A DNA stretch of 64,000 nucleotides. It comes from Argyresthia goedartella (lineage: Eukaryota > Arthropoda > Insecta > Lepidoptera > Argyresthiidae). The notes under the pieces were generated by a model. That model had not been told where the DNA came from, made no database searches, and saw nothing but the letters and a program-made list of their open reading frames with translations. Shown in pieces: positions 9,181 to 19,604 of this stretch. The stretch is taken from assembly GCA_949825045.1 (NCBI GenBank), contig OX463829.1:19438715-19502714 (forward strand). Reading direction: 5' to 3'. The stretch's first letter is position 1. Each line of letters opens with the position of its first letter. Made by a program: the position numbers and the translations under genes.

Positions 9181-9893
9181 TTATTTTATGACTTTAATGA
9201 CTGTCTTTATGTTCTTACGTCACTATTATATATATTTCCTTATAAAATAATAACCTTAATGACATTTTTTAAAGAAAAGTAGGTTTAATAGTAATTATAA
9301 ATATTTATAGAGAGTGGTAGTAAATAAAAGTAACTTTTTTTGGAAATTCAAGTGTATTATAGTTATCCTTAATAAATACAATGTTTATGAGATATTTTCA
9401 AGCATGTAAAACAAGATCTCCACATAAAAACAAATATTTATGTGTTTTCTTACGAACGTCTCCCTGACTCAACCTATCATTTATTTATTTATTTATTTAT
9501 TTATTTTATTTGGGACATCAACAGCACATTACAGTAAAAATATAACAATACAAAACAGTACAGTGAAGCAGGCCAATAACAGATGTCCACCGATATACAA
9601 ATATATATAAGTTTAGGAACTAAAACGTTTGCAATTTATAAGGTTAAAGGTTTAAACATGTATTTATATAATGATAGTGAAAGCACGAACAATGTATAAA
9701 TTTGGTTATTGAGGAGAAACAAAACAAAATATAATTAAGTAAGATTAGAATTAGAGTGTTGGACGAGTGTGATGTGTGATATGTGGAGTGTATGTGATGG
9801 TGTATTGGAGAAAGATAGTGAGATATGTAGCCCTAGTGATTTTGAATGTTGAGGAAGGGGAGGAGGGGAGGGAAAGGGATGGGGATTATAATA

Positions 9894-12845
9894 TTAAGTG
9901 CTTGAGTGACTGAGTAACTTCATAGTTCGACTCTTGAATGTGTTCCTTGTACAATCAAATGGGTCAATAGAACTGAACCGTTTATTGTATAAGTTTAGGA
10001 TACGAAGTAAAGGGGAGTTTTGGGCGTATTTAGTATTAACGTTGGGTGTGTGGAACATTAAGTTTACCGAGTGGCGCGTGCGTGTGGTGGCAGCGCGATA
10101 GCCAACCAATTCGACAAGGGTGGTACTATCAATACGACCGCTGAGAATGTCGTGCAGGACAGACATATCGAGAGCCATTCTACGATTATTAAGATCCATC
10201 ACATGATGATATTTACAGGAGGTAAGGTAGTCGCAGTTTTTACGTTTAGTTCGGTAGTCCAAATAACGGACAAATTTTCTCTGGATACCCTCCAATCGAT
10301 CTTTGTGTGTAATGTATTGTGGGCACCAAACAGCGCTGGCGTATTCCAAAATACTACGCACGTAGGCAAAATAGAGGACCCTTATGCATGTAATATCATT
10401 GAACGCAGCACACGTACGAAATATAAATCCCAGATTTCTGTAGGCGCGGTTGGCGATGTCGTCTATGTGTTGATCGAAAGTAAGTTTAGCGTCGAGGGTC
10501 ACGCCCAAGTCGCGGACAGTGTTAACGCGTGCTATTACTTGATCCTTAAAGCAGTATGTATGGACAATTGGGTTTGGACTGCGAGTGAAGGAGATCTGAA
10601 GGCACTTGGAGATGTTGACATTAATGCGATTGTTGAAGTAATACTCAGAGAGCCGGTCCAGATCGTCCTGCAATCCAATGCAGTCATTAACGCTACGTAT
10701 TTTAGCAAATATCTTTTTGTCATCAGCATACATTATAAATTGGCAATTTTTAAATACTGTATATATATCGTATAGGTATACATTATAAAATAACGGACCC
10801 AGATGTGATCCTTGTGGAACACCAGAAGAAACGCTCACAAAATCTGACCTGAAACCACCAAGCACAACCGCTTGACATCTATTAGACACATAGGACGAGA
10901 CCCACCTGTAAATATCTCCACGAAGACCCAACCTATAAAGCTTACGGAGCAGGATGACGTGGTCCACACGATCAAAAGCTTTTTCAAAGTCCGTGTAGAC
11001 CACGTCAACCTGCATCCTGCCATCCATTGCTCGGAGGACATAATGTACAAATTCTGCAAGATTCGAGACGGTAGAACGGCCCTTCAAAAAGCCATGCTGT
11101 TGCGGGGGAATTCCTTTTGCTAATGTTCCATAGATAGTGTCATAAACAATTCTCTCAAACACCTTACCGAATATGTTAAGAATTGAGATGGGGCGATAAT
11201 TTGAAATAGGTAGCTTAGAACCTTTCTTATGTATAGGTACCACAAGAGCCTCTTTCCACTTGGTTGGGAATGTACCCTTTTTAATGGAAATGTTAAATAG
11301 AATGTTAAGTGGAATGGAGAGACTCTTGGCGGACCTGACAATAAAATATGGGGGGATTCCATCACTACCGGCCCCACCGTTGGGATCTAAGAGTGACAAG
11401 TATTTTACCACCGATTCGGGTGTACTTTGTATGGTGCTCACAATACTACCATCATCACAATAAGGAGGATCTAACTCTTTATCCACGTAAGTGGCTGCAG
11501 GTTTGATAAATACTGAAGAGAAGAAATTGTTAAACCCGGCACATATGTCTTCACCCTTTTCGTAAGTGCTGTTATTGTGCTCGAATTTCTTCGGATAGGC
11601 CGAACTGCCACGACGTGCTCTGACGTACGCCCATAGTTGTTTCGGGTCGGATTTTATGTTCTGTTGAATTGATGCGATATACTTTTTAAAGCATTGATCG
11701 TGAAAGAACTTTTGTCGACTCCGAAGCAAAGAGAATTCGTCGTAATCACGGGGATTGCCGAAACGTTTCCATTTTGCGTGAGCTCTGCTTTTCTCGTGTA
11801 TTATTTTAAGTAACGGTGTGCTATACCAAACTGGATAGTTACATTTCTTATGACGAGTGTCTAACGGTATACATTTTGTAATAATATCGGTAAGTTTGTC
11901 GTTAAAAATGGATATAGCGTGGTCCAAGTCAGAAACACAGAGTGATTTATCCCAGTCAACATCCATTAGCAACCTGTTGACTTCATCATAGTTACCTTTG
12001 CGAAATCTATATTTAGTGCAATTCGATTCCACCAGTGGTCCAGCAAAGATGTCCTTAATTGTGATTTCAAGTGGCGGGTGATATTTATCAACCCTGCTAA
12101 GAGGGTTTTGAGAAGTCTTGACATCTGCCGGAAAACTAGAAACAATCAGATCCAAGATATTGCCACTGGAATTTTTAATGAAGTTTGATTGTTGTAGGTT
12201 CCAGATAGAGAATGTCTCTAAAAGACTGGCACTGGCATCTTGAATCTCTACGGAACCTTGATGAAGTTGTGTGGTGTAGCCGTCCGAGCTCCACACAATG
12301 TTGGGCATATTAAAGTCGCCAGTTATTAAAATATGTGCATTAGGGGATTGAGAGAGAACCTTATTTAGTAGTAAATTGATTTGACGTAAATCATTCGCTA
12401 AAGTTTTAGAGAACCGCGAATCAGGTGGGGCATATGCGGTACACATGTGTAGATCCTGATTGGAGATAGCAGAGTCGATGCTACCAGCGTGCATTCGCAG
12501 GTTGTCGGCCGGAATCGTCACCCAGAGACATTCAACTCCATCCTGTGACCACTCTGGGCGAGCTTTGGCGCCTAGCGAAGACCGGACCAAGATCATAACT
12601 CCGCCTCCATCTTGTTTTCCACAGAGAGTGCGGTTTCTATCGATTCTAAATACGTCGTATCTACTATCGCAGATTTCTGTATCTAGAATGCTATCTAATA
12701 ACCAGGTCTCGGTAATGGAGATAATGTCGAAATCATCGCTTAGAATGTTTTGGTAAAGGGTATGTAGTTTACTTCTAAGTCCACGAGTATTTTGATAGTA
12801 AATATTGAGATTAGAATTGAATATAAGTTGGTATATATAGAACAA
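9894..12845 (-). CDS. LINE A ORF2: endonuclease-reverse transcriptase, 983 aa
   Basis: The N-terminal third is an APE-type endonuclease: NIYYQNTRGLRSK at about residue 14, ITETWL, then GDFNMPN. The reverse transcriptase follows with VVPIHKKGSKLPISNYRPIS, HGFLKGRSTVSNL, YTDFEKAFDRVDH, SGVPQGSHLGPLF and MYADDKKIF. The usual FADDT is YADDK here, but both catalytic Asp remain. A C-terminal region with YADVRS-like and WCPQ segments follows. The product nicks target DNA and copies its own RNA at the nick. No in-frame stop is seen. Conservation suggests recent insertion; activity is not shown. Confidence 0.92.
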   Translation of the reverse strand: MFYIYQLIFNSNLNIYYQNTRGLRSKLHTLYQNILSDDFDIISITETWLLDSILDTEICDSRYDVFRIDRNRTLCGKQDGGGVMILVRSSLGAKARPEWSQDGVECLWVTIPADNLRMHAGSIDSAISNQDLHMCTAYAPPDSRFSKTLANDLRQINLLLNKVLSQSPNAHILITGDFNMPNIVWSSDGYTTQLHQGSVEIQDASASLLETFSIWNLQQSNFIKNSSGNILDLIVSSFPADVKTSQNPLSRVDKYHPPLEITIKDIFAGPLVESNCTKYRFRKGNYDEVNRLLMDVDWDKSLCVSDLDHAISIFNDKLTDIITKCIPLDTRHKKCNYPVWYSTPLLKIIHEKSRAHAKWKRFGNPRDYDEFSLLRSRQKFFHDQCFKKYIASIQQNIKSDPKQLWAYVRARRGSSAYPKKFEHNNSTYEKGEDICAGFNNFFSSVFIKPAATYVDKELDPPYCDDGSIVSTIQSTPESVVKYLSLLDPNGGAGSDGIPPYFIVRSAKSLSIPLNILFNISIKKGTFPTKWKEALVVPIHKKGSKLPISNYRPISILNIFGKVFERIVYDTIYGTLAKGIPPQQHGFLKGRSTVSNLAEFVHYVLRAMDGRMQVDVVYTDFEKAFDRVDHVILLRKLYRLGLRGDIYRWVSSYVSNRCQAVVLGGFRSDFVSVSSGVPQGSHLGPLFYNVYLYDIYTVFKNCQFIMYADDKKIFAKIRSVNDCIGLQDDLDRLSEYYFNNRINVNISKCLQISFTRSPNPIVHTYCFKDQVIARVNTVRDLGVTLDAKLTFDQHIDDIANRAYRNLGFIFRTCAAFNDITCIRVLYFAYVRSILEYASAVWCPQYITHKDRLEGIQRKFVRYLDYRTKRKNCDYLTSCKYHHVMDLNNRRMALDMSVLHDILSGRIDSTTLVELVGYRAATTRTRHSVNLMFHTPNVNTKYAQNSPLLRILNLYNKRFSSIDPFDCTRNTFKSRTMKLLSHSST

Positions 12846-13058
12846 AGATTATAGTATAGATGGAGTCAGGTAATTGCTGGAAATACTCGTTTGTCGTCGT
12901 AGTATAATTAATTAGATGGGAGGGGTGTGAGACGGATGGGTTTGTGTGTGTTGTATAAGGATGTGTAAGGAGTGGTGGTTGTGTGTATGAAAGTGTAGTG
13001 AGTTGGTGGGTATAATTTTCGGTAAAAGAAATATTTTGACCTAGAAATAAATAGCTGA

Positions 13059-14276
13059 TCATACTATTTTGACAAAATCCCTTGAGCTTCTTATATGTAT
13101 CTGAGGACAATTAATAGCTTTTCGGACGTAAATATTGCAATGCTTAACCCAAACATAAGTGTAATTAAGTTTTTGACACCAGTCTTTACAGTCCTTAAGC
13201 AGGTTTTTATTAGTCGGTGTAAGGTGATCATGGACATAGACTTTTCTGGCTTCTCCAGCAAAACCAATGTCCGAACTTGTTACGCCTTTAGTCTTTCGCA
13301 GGCCGGACATTATTTCATCCTTGTGTAAGCGCTGCCTCAGTTTCACAATGATGTTTTTTGGGCGCCCAGGGACCGTCTTCACTGGCTGAACGCGGTGCGC
13401 GAACTCTATGTCGCCAGGCTGCAGCGTAACTCCCGCGTGGCTTGCGATTTGAATGGCGACGTTAGACACTGACTCATTGTTTAGTTCCGGAACACCCGAA
13501 ATCTCCAGGTTATTCATTCGGAGCCACTGCTGATGTGTGCCGAACTCGTTTTCAAGCACAGCAACCCGCTCCTGTGAGGCCTGGAGGTTCTTCTCGAGCT
13601 CACAGATCTTACTGCATTGGAATTCCACCTCCGCTATTCTGCCATCCAGCTCAGCGGAAAGACTTGCCACGTGAGTAGCAATCTCTGCCCTGAGTATCTC
13701 GCGTATTTCCGCCTTCAACGTCTCGTTACCCTTAAGAATTAGTTTCTCCAGGCGTGTCTCCAGGTCCGCGAGAAACACTCCATTAGCTGCGATGTTCCTC
13801 GAGGTGGACGTATTGCTGAAGTTCTCGGTTTCGGGGTGGAGTAGAGACGCAGCGGGCGGCGGCGTATTGGTGGCGCCAGCATCGGCTGTACTGGTGACCG
13901 GCATGGAGTTGAGGGCCGGGGTGACATCTGTAGAGGCGGCCGAGGCGACATCTGTAGTGGCGGCCGAGGCGACATCTGTAGTGGCGGCCGAGTCAACATC
14001 TTTGAAGTTGGGTGTGGTGACAGCTGAGTCGGTGACTGTAGTTCTGATTCCAACGACAGCGGGGTCTTGGGTGCCTTGTGAAGTCCGGCGCAGTTTCCTC
14101 TCCTCGATTTTGCATGAGACGCATTGTGACTGGGTACGGTCAGCTTTAGTTAATTTTTTGAAATCCTCTGGCGATACATTGATGCACTGATAATGGTAAA
14201 CTCGAGTGCAAGTTAAGCAGCCCATAGTTTCGGCTGCAGCAATAAATTTACCACATGCATCGCACTTGGCAGGCAT
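13059..14276 (-). CDS. LINE A ORF1: PHD-like zinc finger and coiled-coil protein, 405 aa
   Basis: Start chosen at ATG 14276 because the finger begins at once (MPAKCDACGKFI). The finger continues GCLTCTRVYHYQCINV...CVSCK, a C4HC3 pattern typical of ORF1 proteins in CR1/Jockey-group insect LINEs. A Ser/Thr/Ala linker with TDVASAAT repeats follows (about residues 60-150). A coiled coil follows (about 170-270), then a basic C-terminal domain with VYVHDHLTPTNKNLL. The protein likely binds the element RNA. It ends upstream of ORF2 with about 210 bases between. The frame extends upstream to 14471 through a T-rich stretch, which is rejected as coding. Confidence 0.85.
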   Translation of the reverse strand: MPAKCDACGKFIAAAETMGCLTCTRVYHYQCINVSPEDFKKLTKADRTQSQCVSCKIEERKLRRTSQGTQDPAVVGIRTTVTDSAVTTPNFKDVDSAATTDVASAATTDVASAASTDVTPALNSMPVTSTADAGATNTPPPAASLLHPETENFSNTSTSRNIAANGVFLADLETRLEKLILKGNETLKAEIREILRAEIATHVASLSAELDGRIAEVEFQCSKICELEKNLQASQERVAVLENEFGTHQQWLRMNNLEISGVPELNNESVSNVAIQIASHAGVTLQPGDIEFAHRVQPVKTVPGRPKNIIVKLRQRLHKDEIMSGLRKTKGVTSSDIGFAGEARKVYVHDHLTPTNKNLLKDCKDWCQKLNYTYVWVKHCNIYVRKAINCPQIHIRSSRDFVKIV

Positions 14277-14353
14277 AGTAATATATTCAGTTAAAAAAGA
14301 AAAAAAAAACAATAAAAAATTAAAAAAAAAAAAAAAAATGAATGGTGTGGCTT

Positions 14354-14472
14354 GGACTCGAACTCGTGGCGAACTACGTGCAACGCAAACAAAAAACAAA
14401 AAACGATGGTAAGGCTTGGGATCGAACTCGTGTCTAGTGCGTACGAAGCAGACGGTGTACAGTTGAACCACG
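14354..14472 (-). other. Two tRNA-like (Pol III box) segments upstream of LINE A ORF1
   Basis: On the minus strand, GTGGTTCAACTGT (14472-14460) resembles an A box and GAGTTCGATCC (14429-14419) a B box, followed by TTTTTTG runs. A second B-box-like GAGTTCGAGTCC lies at 14365-14354 before a long T tract. The stems do not pair well, so these are not tRNA genes. They could be a SINE remnant or part of the LINE 5' leader. Confidence 0.5.
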
Positions 14473-14914
14473 GTGATACTTAAAAGCTCATGCGAAAATC
14501 TGGTGCGTATTGAGCCGAGTCACTGTTGTCGGCACAGCAACAGCTTGACCTTGTAGCGCCTCGACTAGACGATCCGAAACCGGTCTGTTGACTATTTCAC
14601 ACTATCCGTTCACATCCAAACGGCTGATTTGAATGATGTTTGGCACAAAATACGGCTTAAAACGACGAAACACTTGGCACTTTTTTATTCACTTTGTTCC
14701 GGGCGGTATTTGCTTTGTTTTGTTAAAGTTTATTTAGCACTAGATTAGTTTTTTAACACTTAATTTGAATTTAGAAGTGAGAGGATAAAGCAACACGTCT
14801 ATCTCCTATGCTTGTAGGTACGATGATGATTTATCATAATAATAAAAAATCTCTATCATAATATCTACACATTTAATAAATACAATTATGAAATACTTAC
14901 GAAATGGACAACTA

Positions 14915-16981
14915 TTACTCATCATCACTGTCACAATCAGAAGAATCTGACACCAGGTAATCTACTTCCTCTCGAGATAGGTTACATGATGCCGGCAGAA
15001 GAGGTGCTGAATGCGGATTAATCAAATTTATAATTTCGGGTGTCAATTTTTCAAGTTTTTTTCTTGGCAATTCTCTAAGCGAGTTTATTAAAGGATCAGA
15101 TGTTATCATAAGCATATTTAACATGTCTGTATTCGTGGCAACACGTGATATTTTTCGTGTGATAAGCTCTCGAAAATTACGACAATCTTTATTGCGGGCT
15201 TCTTTCGCTTCTTCTGAAAACTGTCCAATAGGAAGAAGGGATGTTTTAATAACTTGAATACTGTGTACTAGTAACTTATGCACAGTAACAGGCATGTAGT
15301 ACCACGAATACAGACTTAAATAAAGTTGACGCGTTTGTTTGCAATGTTTTTCAAATTCATTTAGATTTATCTCATATCCAGATGAGAGTGTTCTTAAAAG
15401 TATAGCGAAATTCTTTATCAGCTGAAAATAAAATCCTGTAATATTCGCACTTAGTTCTGCGTTGGCAAAAAACCTATGAGCTGTATTACCATCATTTGTG
15501 TTACCATAACCAGGTTTTGGCTTGTCTACAATCAAACCTGCTTCCTTTTTAAACTTAAGTTTGATTTCGTCTGAGCGCGTTTTCACACTTAACTTATCGT
15601 CCTCACTTCTGGCCTGCCATTTTTTTATGTTAGACGATAACTTATGTGTAACAGACACTCGAAACAGCGAATCCATCCATGTAACGTAGACAAGCCAAAT
15701 CCAAAATCATCTTGTTCAGTCGAAAAGTCCTTGGATTCATCATTCATCATTGTCGGGGTTGCACCACGTAACACTTTTGAGCGGAACGCGTGTTTGTCAA
15801 TGCATTACACACTTTTCCATCGGTCATTGTCAAAATGAACTTATGCACAACCGAAACATGAGTCTCGCCTACAGTGCATAATGATGGAAGTAGCTGTGAT
15901 GCTTCTTCCAACACTTTGTTTGTTTCTGTTGTGATCAATTCTGTTGTTTCCTTTGCGAAAATAAATTTTATGGGGCGGCAATATAAAGTAGATGATGGTC
16001 TTGGATTCTGCCAAACCATAACACCTTGAGGACTAATTAATCGCAAAGGAACAAACATTATAGCGAACAAAAACTCATCAGTGGCTTCAGAGTCCTCAAA
16101 TTTTTGTTTATAAGTGCTGTGGCCAGAACTGCCATCACAGCCCCACTTACTGATTAATGTGAATGATGAATCACAGGGAAGAACACTTCTTATAACTTCA
16201 CTTTGTGCCTCAACTAATCTTTCTGTCGTCTTATCAAGATTTGCCTGCAATTTGATCTCGGCACTAGTTTCTGTCACAAGTATGTTCTCTTTAGAAGTAT
16301 AACAAGATATTTTGGACTTAACTAAGCTATGGTACGATGGAAAAACTTGATGCCCCGCTTTCAGCGACCACTTTCTTGTCTGTTTGTACGAGTGGACAGT
16401 GCATTTGGAGTCTACATAGTAAGCTAACGCTTCATTTGTACTTAATTGCCTGGCGTTATTACACAAAACTGCTTTAGGGCCACTTTCGTCCTTTGAACCG
16501 TCATCACTTGCACGTTTGATGGCTTGGGCAACACTTCGCTTCCCAGCAGATCTATTAGCAACTTCTGCAGCAATGGTCAACTCATCAGCATTCCAGGTTT
16601 GCACTATATCTTCCACACGCCTTTTCTTTGTTTTGAAAGATGATTCTTCGAATGACTTCTGAGGTCTTCCTGGATGGCGGACAGGTGTAGAAGTGCTTGG
16701 ACTGTTCAGTTTAACCTTGAACTCGAACTTAGCACCCTCCAACCAACTTTTATTCTTCAGTAGAAAGCGGTCCTTTGTCCTGCGTGCCGACTCCCATTTT
16801 TCAGACATTTTGGCTGACCAAGAAGCCAATTTTAACTGAAATGCTTTTCTTGAGTCTTCAGTCATATCAGCCAGGCCGAATTTCGCCGAAATATACTCAA
16901 AAAGCCGTGAATTCCGGTTTTCAATATCGTGATTGAGCCATTCTTCGAAAAATTCATTTTTTGTAATTTCAATGGTGTGTT
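14915..16981 (-). pseudogene. Transib transposase, main exon (frameshifted)
   Basis: Motifs match Transib/RAG1-like transposases. The DDE residues are the Asp of WGCDGSSGHS (codon 16136-16134), the Asp of LTMTDGKVCNALT (15821-15819) and the Glu of EEAKEARNKDCRNFR (15202-15200). GYGNTNDGNTAHRFFANAEL and MPVTVHKLLVHS are also typical. An upstream region carries HPGRPQKSFEE. The frame breaks near 15765, just after KCYV, and again near 15620-15640, before KKWQARSEDDK. Two small indels thus disable an otherwise full-length protein of about 695 residues. An acceptor ATTTTTCAG lies at its 5' edge. Confidence 0.9.
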
Positions 16982-17230
16982 CTGAAAAATGTAAAAAAAA
17001 CGTAAGGGGCAAGTTGGGGCATAAATATTTAGGTTCATATAAAAGTTGAGAACCTTAGCAACAACACATCCAAAATCTAGCCTGGATATATCTGGATAAA
17101 AAAAGTTCCAGTCTTTGAAAGTTTCCAAATAGAAAAAAAAATGTATTTTTTCGCTATGTTTTCAGATGTTATTATTAGAGTCATGACAAAAGGAAAATCA
17201 AATACAAATATTGGAATAGTATCGTCTTAC

Positions 17231-17249
17231 CTTGTACTAAAATATCCAT
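17231..17249 (-). CDS. Transib transposase, predicted short first exon
   Basis: ATGGATATTTTAGTACAAG followed by donor GTAAGA encodes MDILVQ plus one base. Joined to 16981 it completes a Glu codon and continues EHTIEITKNEFFEEWLN in frame. The 249-base intron has standard GT-AG ends. A 19-base exon is small, so this is inference from phase and splice sites. Confidence 0.55.
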
Positions 17250-17476
17250 GGCACAAATCACTGGTATATTCACTATATTTCTCATAAGATGTTGTCGAAC
17301 GTGTGGCAAAATTAGATGTGATGGACTGTATGAAAATGTGTTTTAATAAGTACTCACCTTTTTAACCCTGGTGACCCATCATTACGGTATGTGGACATGA
17401 TTTATACCTGGATATGTTACCTGGGGGAGGTCATTAAGTAATTGTCACCGTTATTTCCTAGAAGTTCGTCAACGAC

Positions 17477-17513
17477 TTTTGTCCACCTAGCTTGTTCTAG
17501 ACGAAACACAGTG
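17477..17513 (-). repeat. Transib right terminal inverted repeat
   Basis: Ends ...GACGAAACACAGTG at 17513 and is the exact reverse complement of 9144-9180. Followed by CGACC. Confidence 0.95.
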
Positions 17514-17880
17514 CGACCCCCAGGAGGGGAGGGGGAAAGTGCGGTTCTGCCGCGCCGTAAACAAAAAATTGTATCTGGCCTAGTTTTAGGACTAGGTCGT
17601 GTTTGGTAATAGTTTTCCTTTAAATGAAAGACGTATCATTTTTGATGACAAAATCCCACCTTTTCATACAACAATTTGGTGAAAACCTTAAAAACGTAAA
17701 ATCTTACTTTTGATTTTTTCTTCTATAGACTTAAACTTAAAATTAAGAAATATTTTGGTATTGAAAAAATCATAATAGTATGATAGTAAGCCTATTTATT
17801 TTTATTTATGAAAATATATTCTTTATATATTTATTTCTCTGAAAATTACATCACGTGCGTGGCGTTCAGTACATGTGGGC
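17514..17880. other. TAF8 intron 2 sequence, no gene seen
   Basis: Begins with the CGACC target duplication and a GGGGAGGGGG run, then AT-rich sequence. No repeat or open frame could be assigned. Confidence 0.5.
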
Positions 17881-17884
17881 TTGT

Positions 17885-18460
17885 CGAATGGATTCAGAAT
17901 AACAATCTAAAAATAACCCTACAAAAACTAAAATTATGCAAGTTCATCAACCACAAGCAAACCCACCGAAACTAAACAAACTATGATAACAATAAGGTAG
18001 AAATAGTACAAACAATAAAATTCCTCGGACTGAACCTAGATCAACATTGCGGATGGAAACTGCACATAGAAAACTGTACTGTAAGATAAACAGCCTTGCT
18101 TAGCCTCTAAGGAGATTAACGCAGATCGCGACCACAGATTTAGGATATGTGTGTTCTATCCTTAATTACGGTATCATCCTTTTCGGAAATTCTACTGATA
18201 GGGACAACATTTTTATTAAGGCCATCGCTGGCATAAAAAAGACAGAAAGCTGCAAACCCTACTTCAAAAAATTATACATTCTAACTTTTATATCGATATT
18301 TATCTTAAAGTGCTTAATGTTCGTTAAAAAAATCTATCATACACGTTTTATAGAACGAAAAACAATACACAAAGAAATCTACGTAATAAAAACCATATAG
18401 TACCTAAACCTAAATGCGTGCTATATAGAAATAGCGTACTATGTCGCCATAAAAATATTA
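17885..18460 (+). pseudogene. Decayed LINE reverse-transcriptase C-terminal fragment
   Basis: Plus-strand translation in broken frames gives KFLGLNLDQHCGWKLHIE-like, then CSILNYGIILFGNSTD and AGIKKTESCKPYFKKL followed by LTFISIFIL. These correspond to the thumb and C-terminal part of L2/CR1-type reverse transcriptases (LSYGIILWG, RAI.GI). Many stops and indels are present. Confidence 0.65.
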
Positions 18461-18940
18461 TCTACACACGTATCATAAACCCTCTTTACTGCGTCCAAAA
18501 ACCGCAAGTTACGACCAGCATAATGTTATATTACTTGGTAAAAACTCATTTCTTATCTGAATATTGATAAATTATGAGTATTATGACCATAATGTGTCAA
18601 TTTTCGACATATTGTGACATTCAAATTTTGAACGCCGACACCCGCCTGCGGTGCCGACCATAGTTTTTCCGTGAAGTTGGTACCACTGAACAAGCTAAAC
18701 AAGTTCAGAGCAATTATTAATGCCACCATGCCGGTCGGACATGCGGTTCCTGAACACATCAAAGGGAGCTTATGATATGTATGTAGATAAACTAGTGTAT
18801 GTAAGTAACTGTACATAATTAGGCATTAAAACTCTCGAGTGATATTATTACAAAACTCGTCTTCGGCTGTTTCATAAACCCACTCTCGAGTTTTACTGCC
18901 CTCCATTATGTATCAGTCACATAAACTACTGTAACATATT
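18455..18940 (+). repeat. Dispersed repeat R1, copy 1 (probable LINE 3' region)
   Basis: Shares long stretches with 46310-46700 in the same orientation: TTATCTACACACGTATCATA, CCCTCTTTACTGCGT, AATGCCACCATGCCGGTCG, CACTCTCGAG. It directly follows the LINE fragment at 17885-18460, so it is probably that LINE's 3' end. 18940-19400 after it shows nothing recognisable. Confidence 0.7.
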
Positions 18941-19604
18941 ACCAAATGCTATAAAAAACTTTGTTTTTTTTTTTCAAAATACCTAACGGTTATTAAAATC
19001 TTAAAACATAAAATATACTATGATATCAATGAATACTTTAATGACAGAACTGATTACTCAACAATTCCGCGTCGAAGTAAAAGGGTTGGATTGAGTTTTG
19101 TTGCCGTTTATTCCTCGTCTTAGCCCTCGGCTGATGAAATGGTGTAGCATCGCAATATTAGTATACCTAGTCATAAAAAAAACTAAAATACTGATACTTG
19201 ATTTAAATTGTAAATATGTCCACTACTCTAAATGTTTAGATTACATTTAGATTTAAGATCTTATATACTTTATAAGGTTAATATTTGTACACCCAGTACT
19301 ACTGGGTACCATCATTTTAAACACTGTAAAGTAAATAACATTAAACCTAGTTACAAAAACAGGGCTAGCGGAAAAAGCCATTTTGACTTTGTCGGCTAGT
19401 CAGATTGAAACATTGAAACATATTTATTGGTAAGTGTCAATTACATGTGAGATTATAAATAAAAAATTGATTAATATACATCTGTATAAAAATGTCAGAC
19501 CCATAAAAATGCATTCCATAAATTAAGATACCATTATTTAAAATTAAAATTGCCATAAAGTGTTAGGTACATTAAATTTGATTGTATTAAATTAAATTAG
19601 TTTT

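Larger units (their letters stand above)
9478..14500 (-). mobile_element. Non-LTR retrotransposon A (CR1/Jockey group), two intact ORFs
   Basis: The minus-strand element has an ORF1 with PHD-like finger (14276-13059), an ORF2 with endonuclease and reverse transcriptase (12845-9894), and a 3' tail of (AAAT)-type repeats (9480-9505). Both ORFs are open, so it may be young. It is inserted inside the Transib element. The 5' end is not fixed: 14277-14485 includes T-rich runs and tRNA-like boxes, and 14500-14900 has no recognised feature. Confidence 0.85.
9144..17513 (-). mobile_element. Transib DNA transposon with RSS-like ends, interrupted by a LINE
   Basis: The ends are perfect inverted repeats of 37 bases: 9144-9180 reads from CACTGTGTTTCG, and 17477-17513 is its reverse complement. 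Both ends are flanked by CGACC (9139-9143 and 17514-17518), a 5-bp GC-rich target duplication as expected of Transib. The CACTGTG start resembles the V(D)J heptamer CACAGTG, and an ACAAAA-type run follows after a 24-base gap. The minus-strand transposase lies at 14915-17249. Removing the LINE (about 9478-14500) leaves roughly 3.3 kb. It sits in TAF8 intron 2. Confidence 0.93.

Noticed and set aside
10071..10775. 234-codon plus-strand frame
   Set aside because: Exact antisense of the LINE A reverse transcriptase; no independent domain or splice support.
14277..14471. N-terminal extension of LINE A ORF1
   Set aside because: The translated stretch is a Phe-rich product of a T tract and tRNA-like sequence; the PHD-like finger begins directly after the ATG at 14276.
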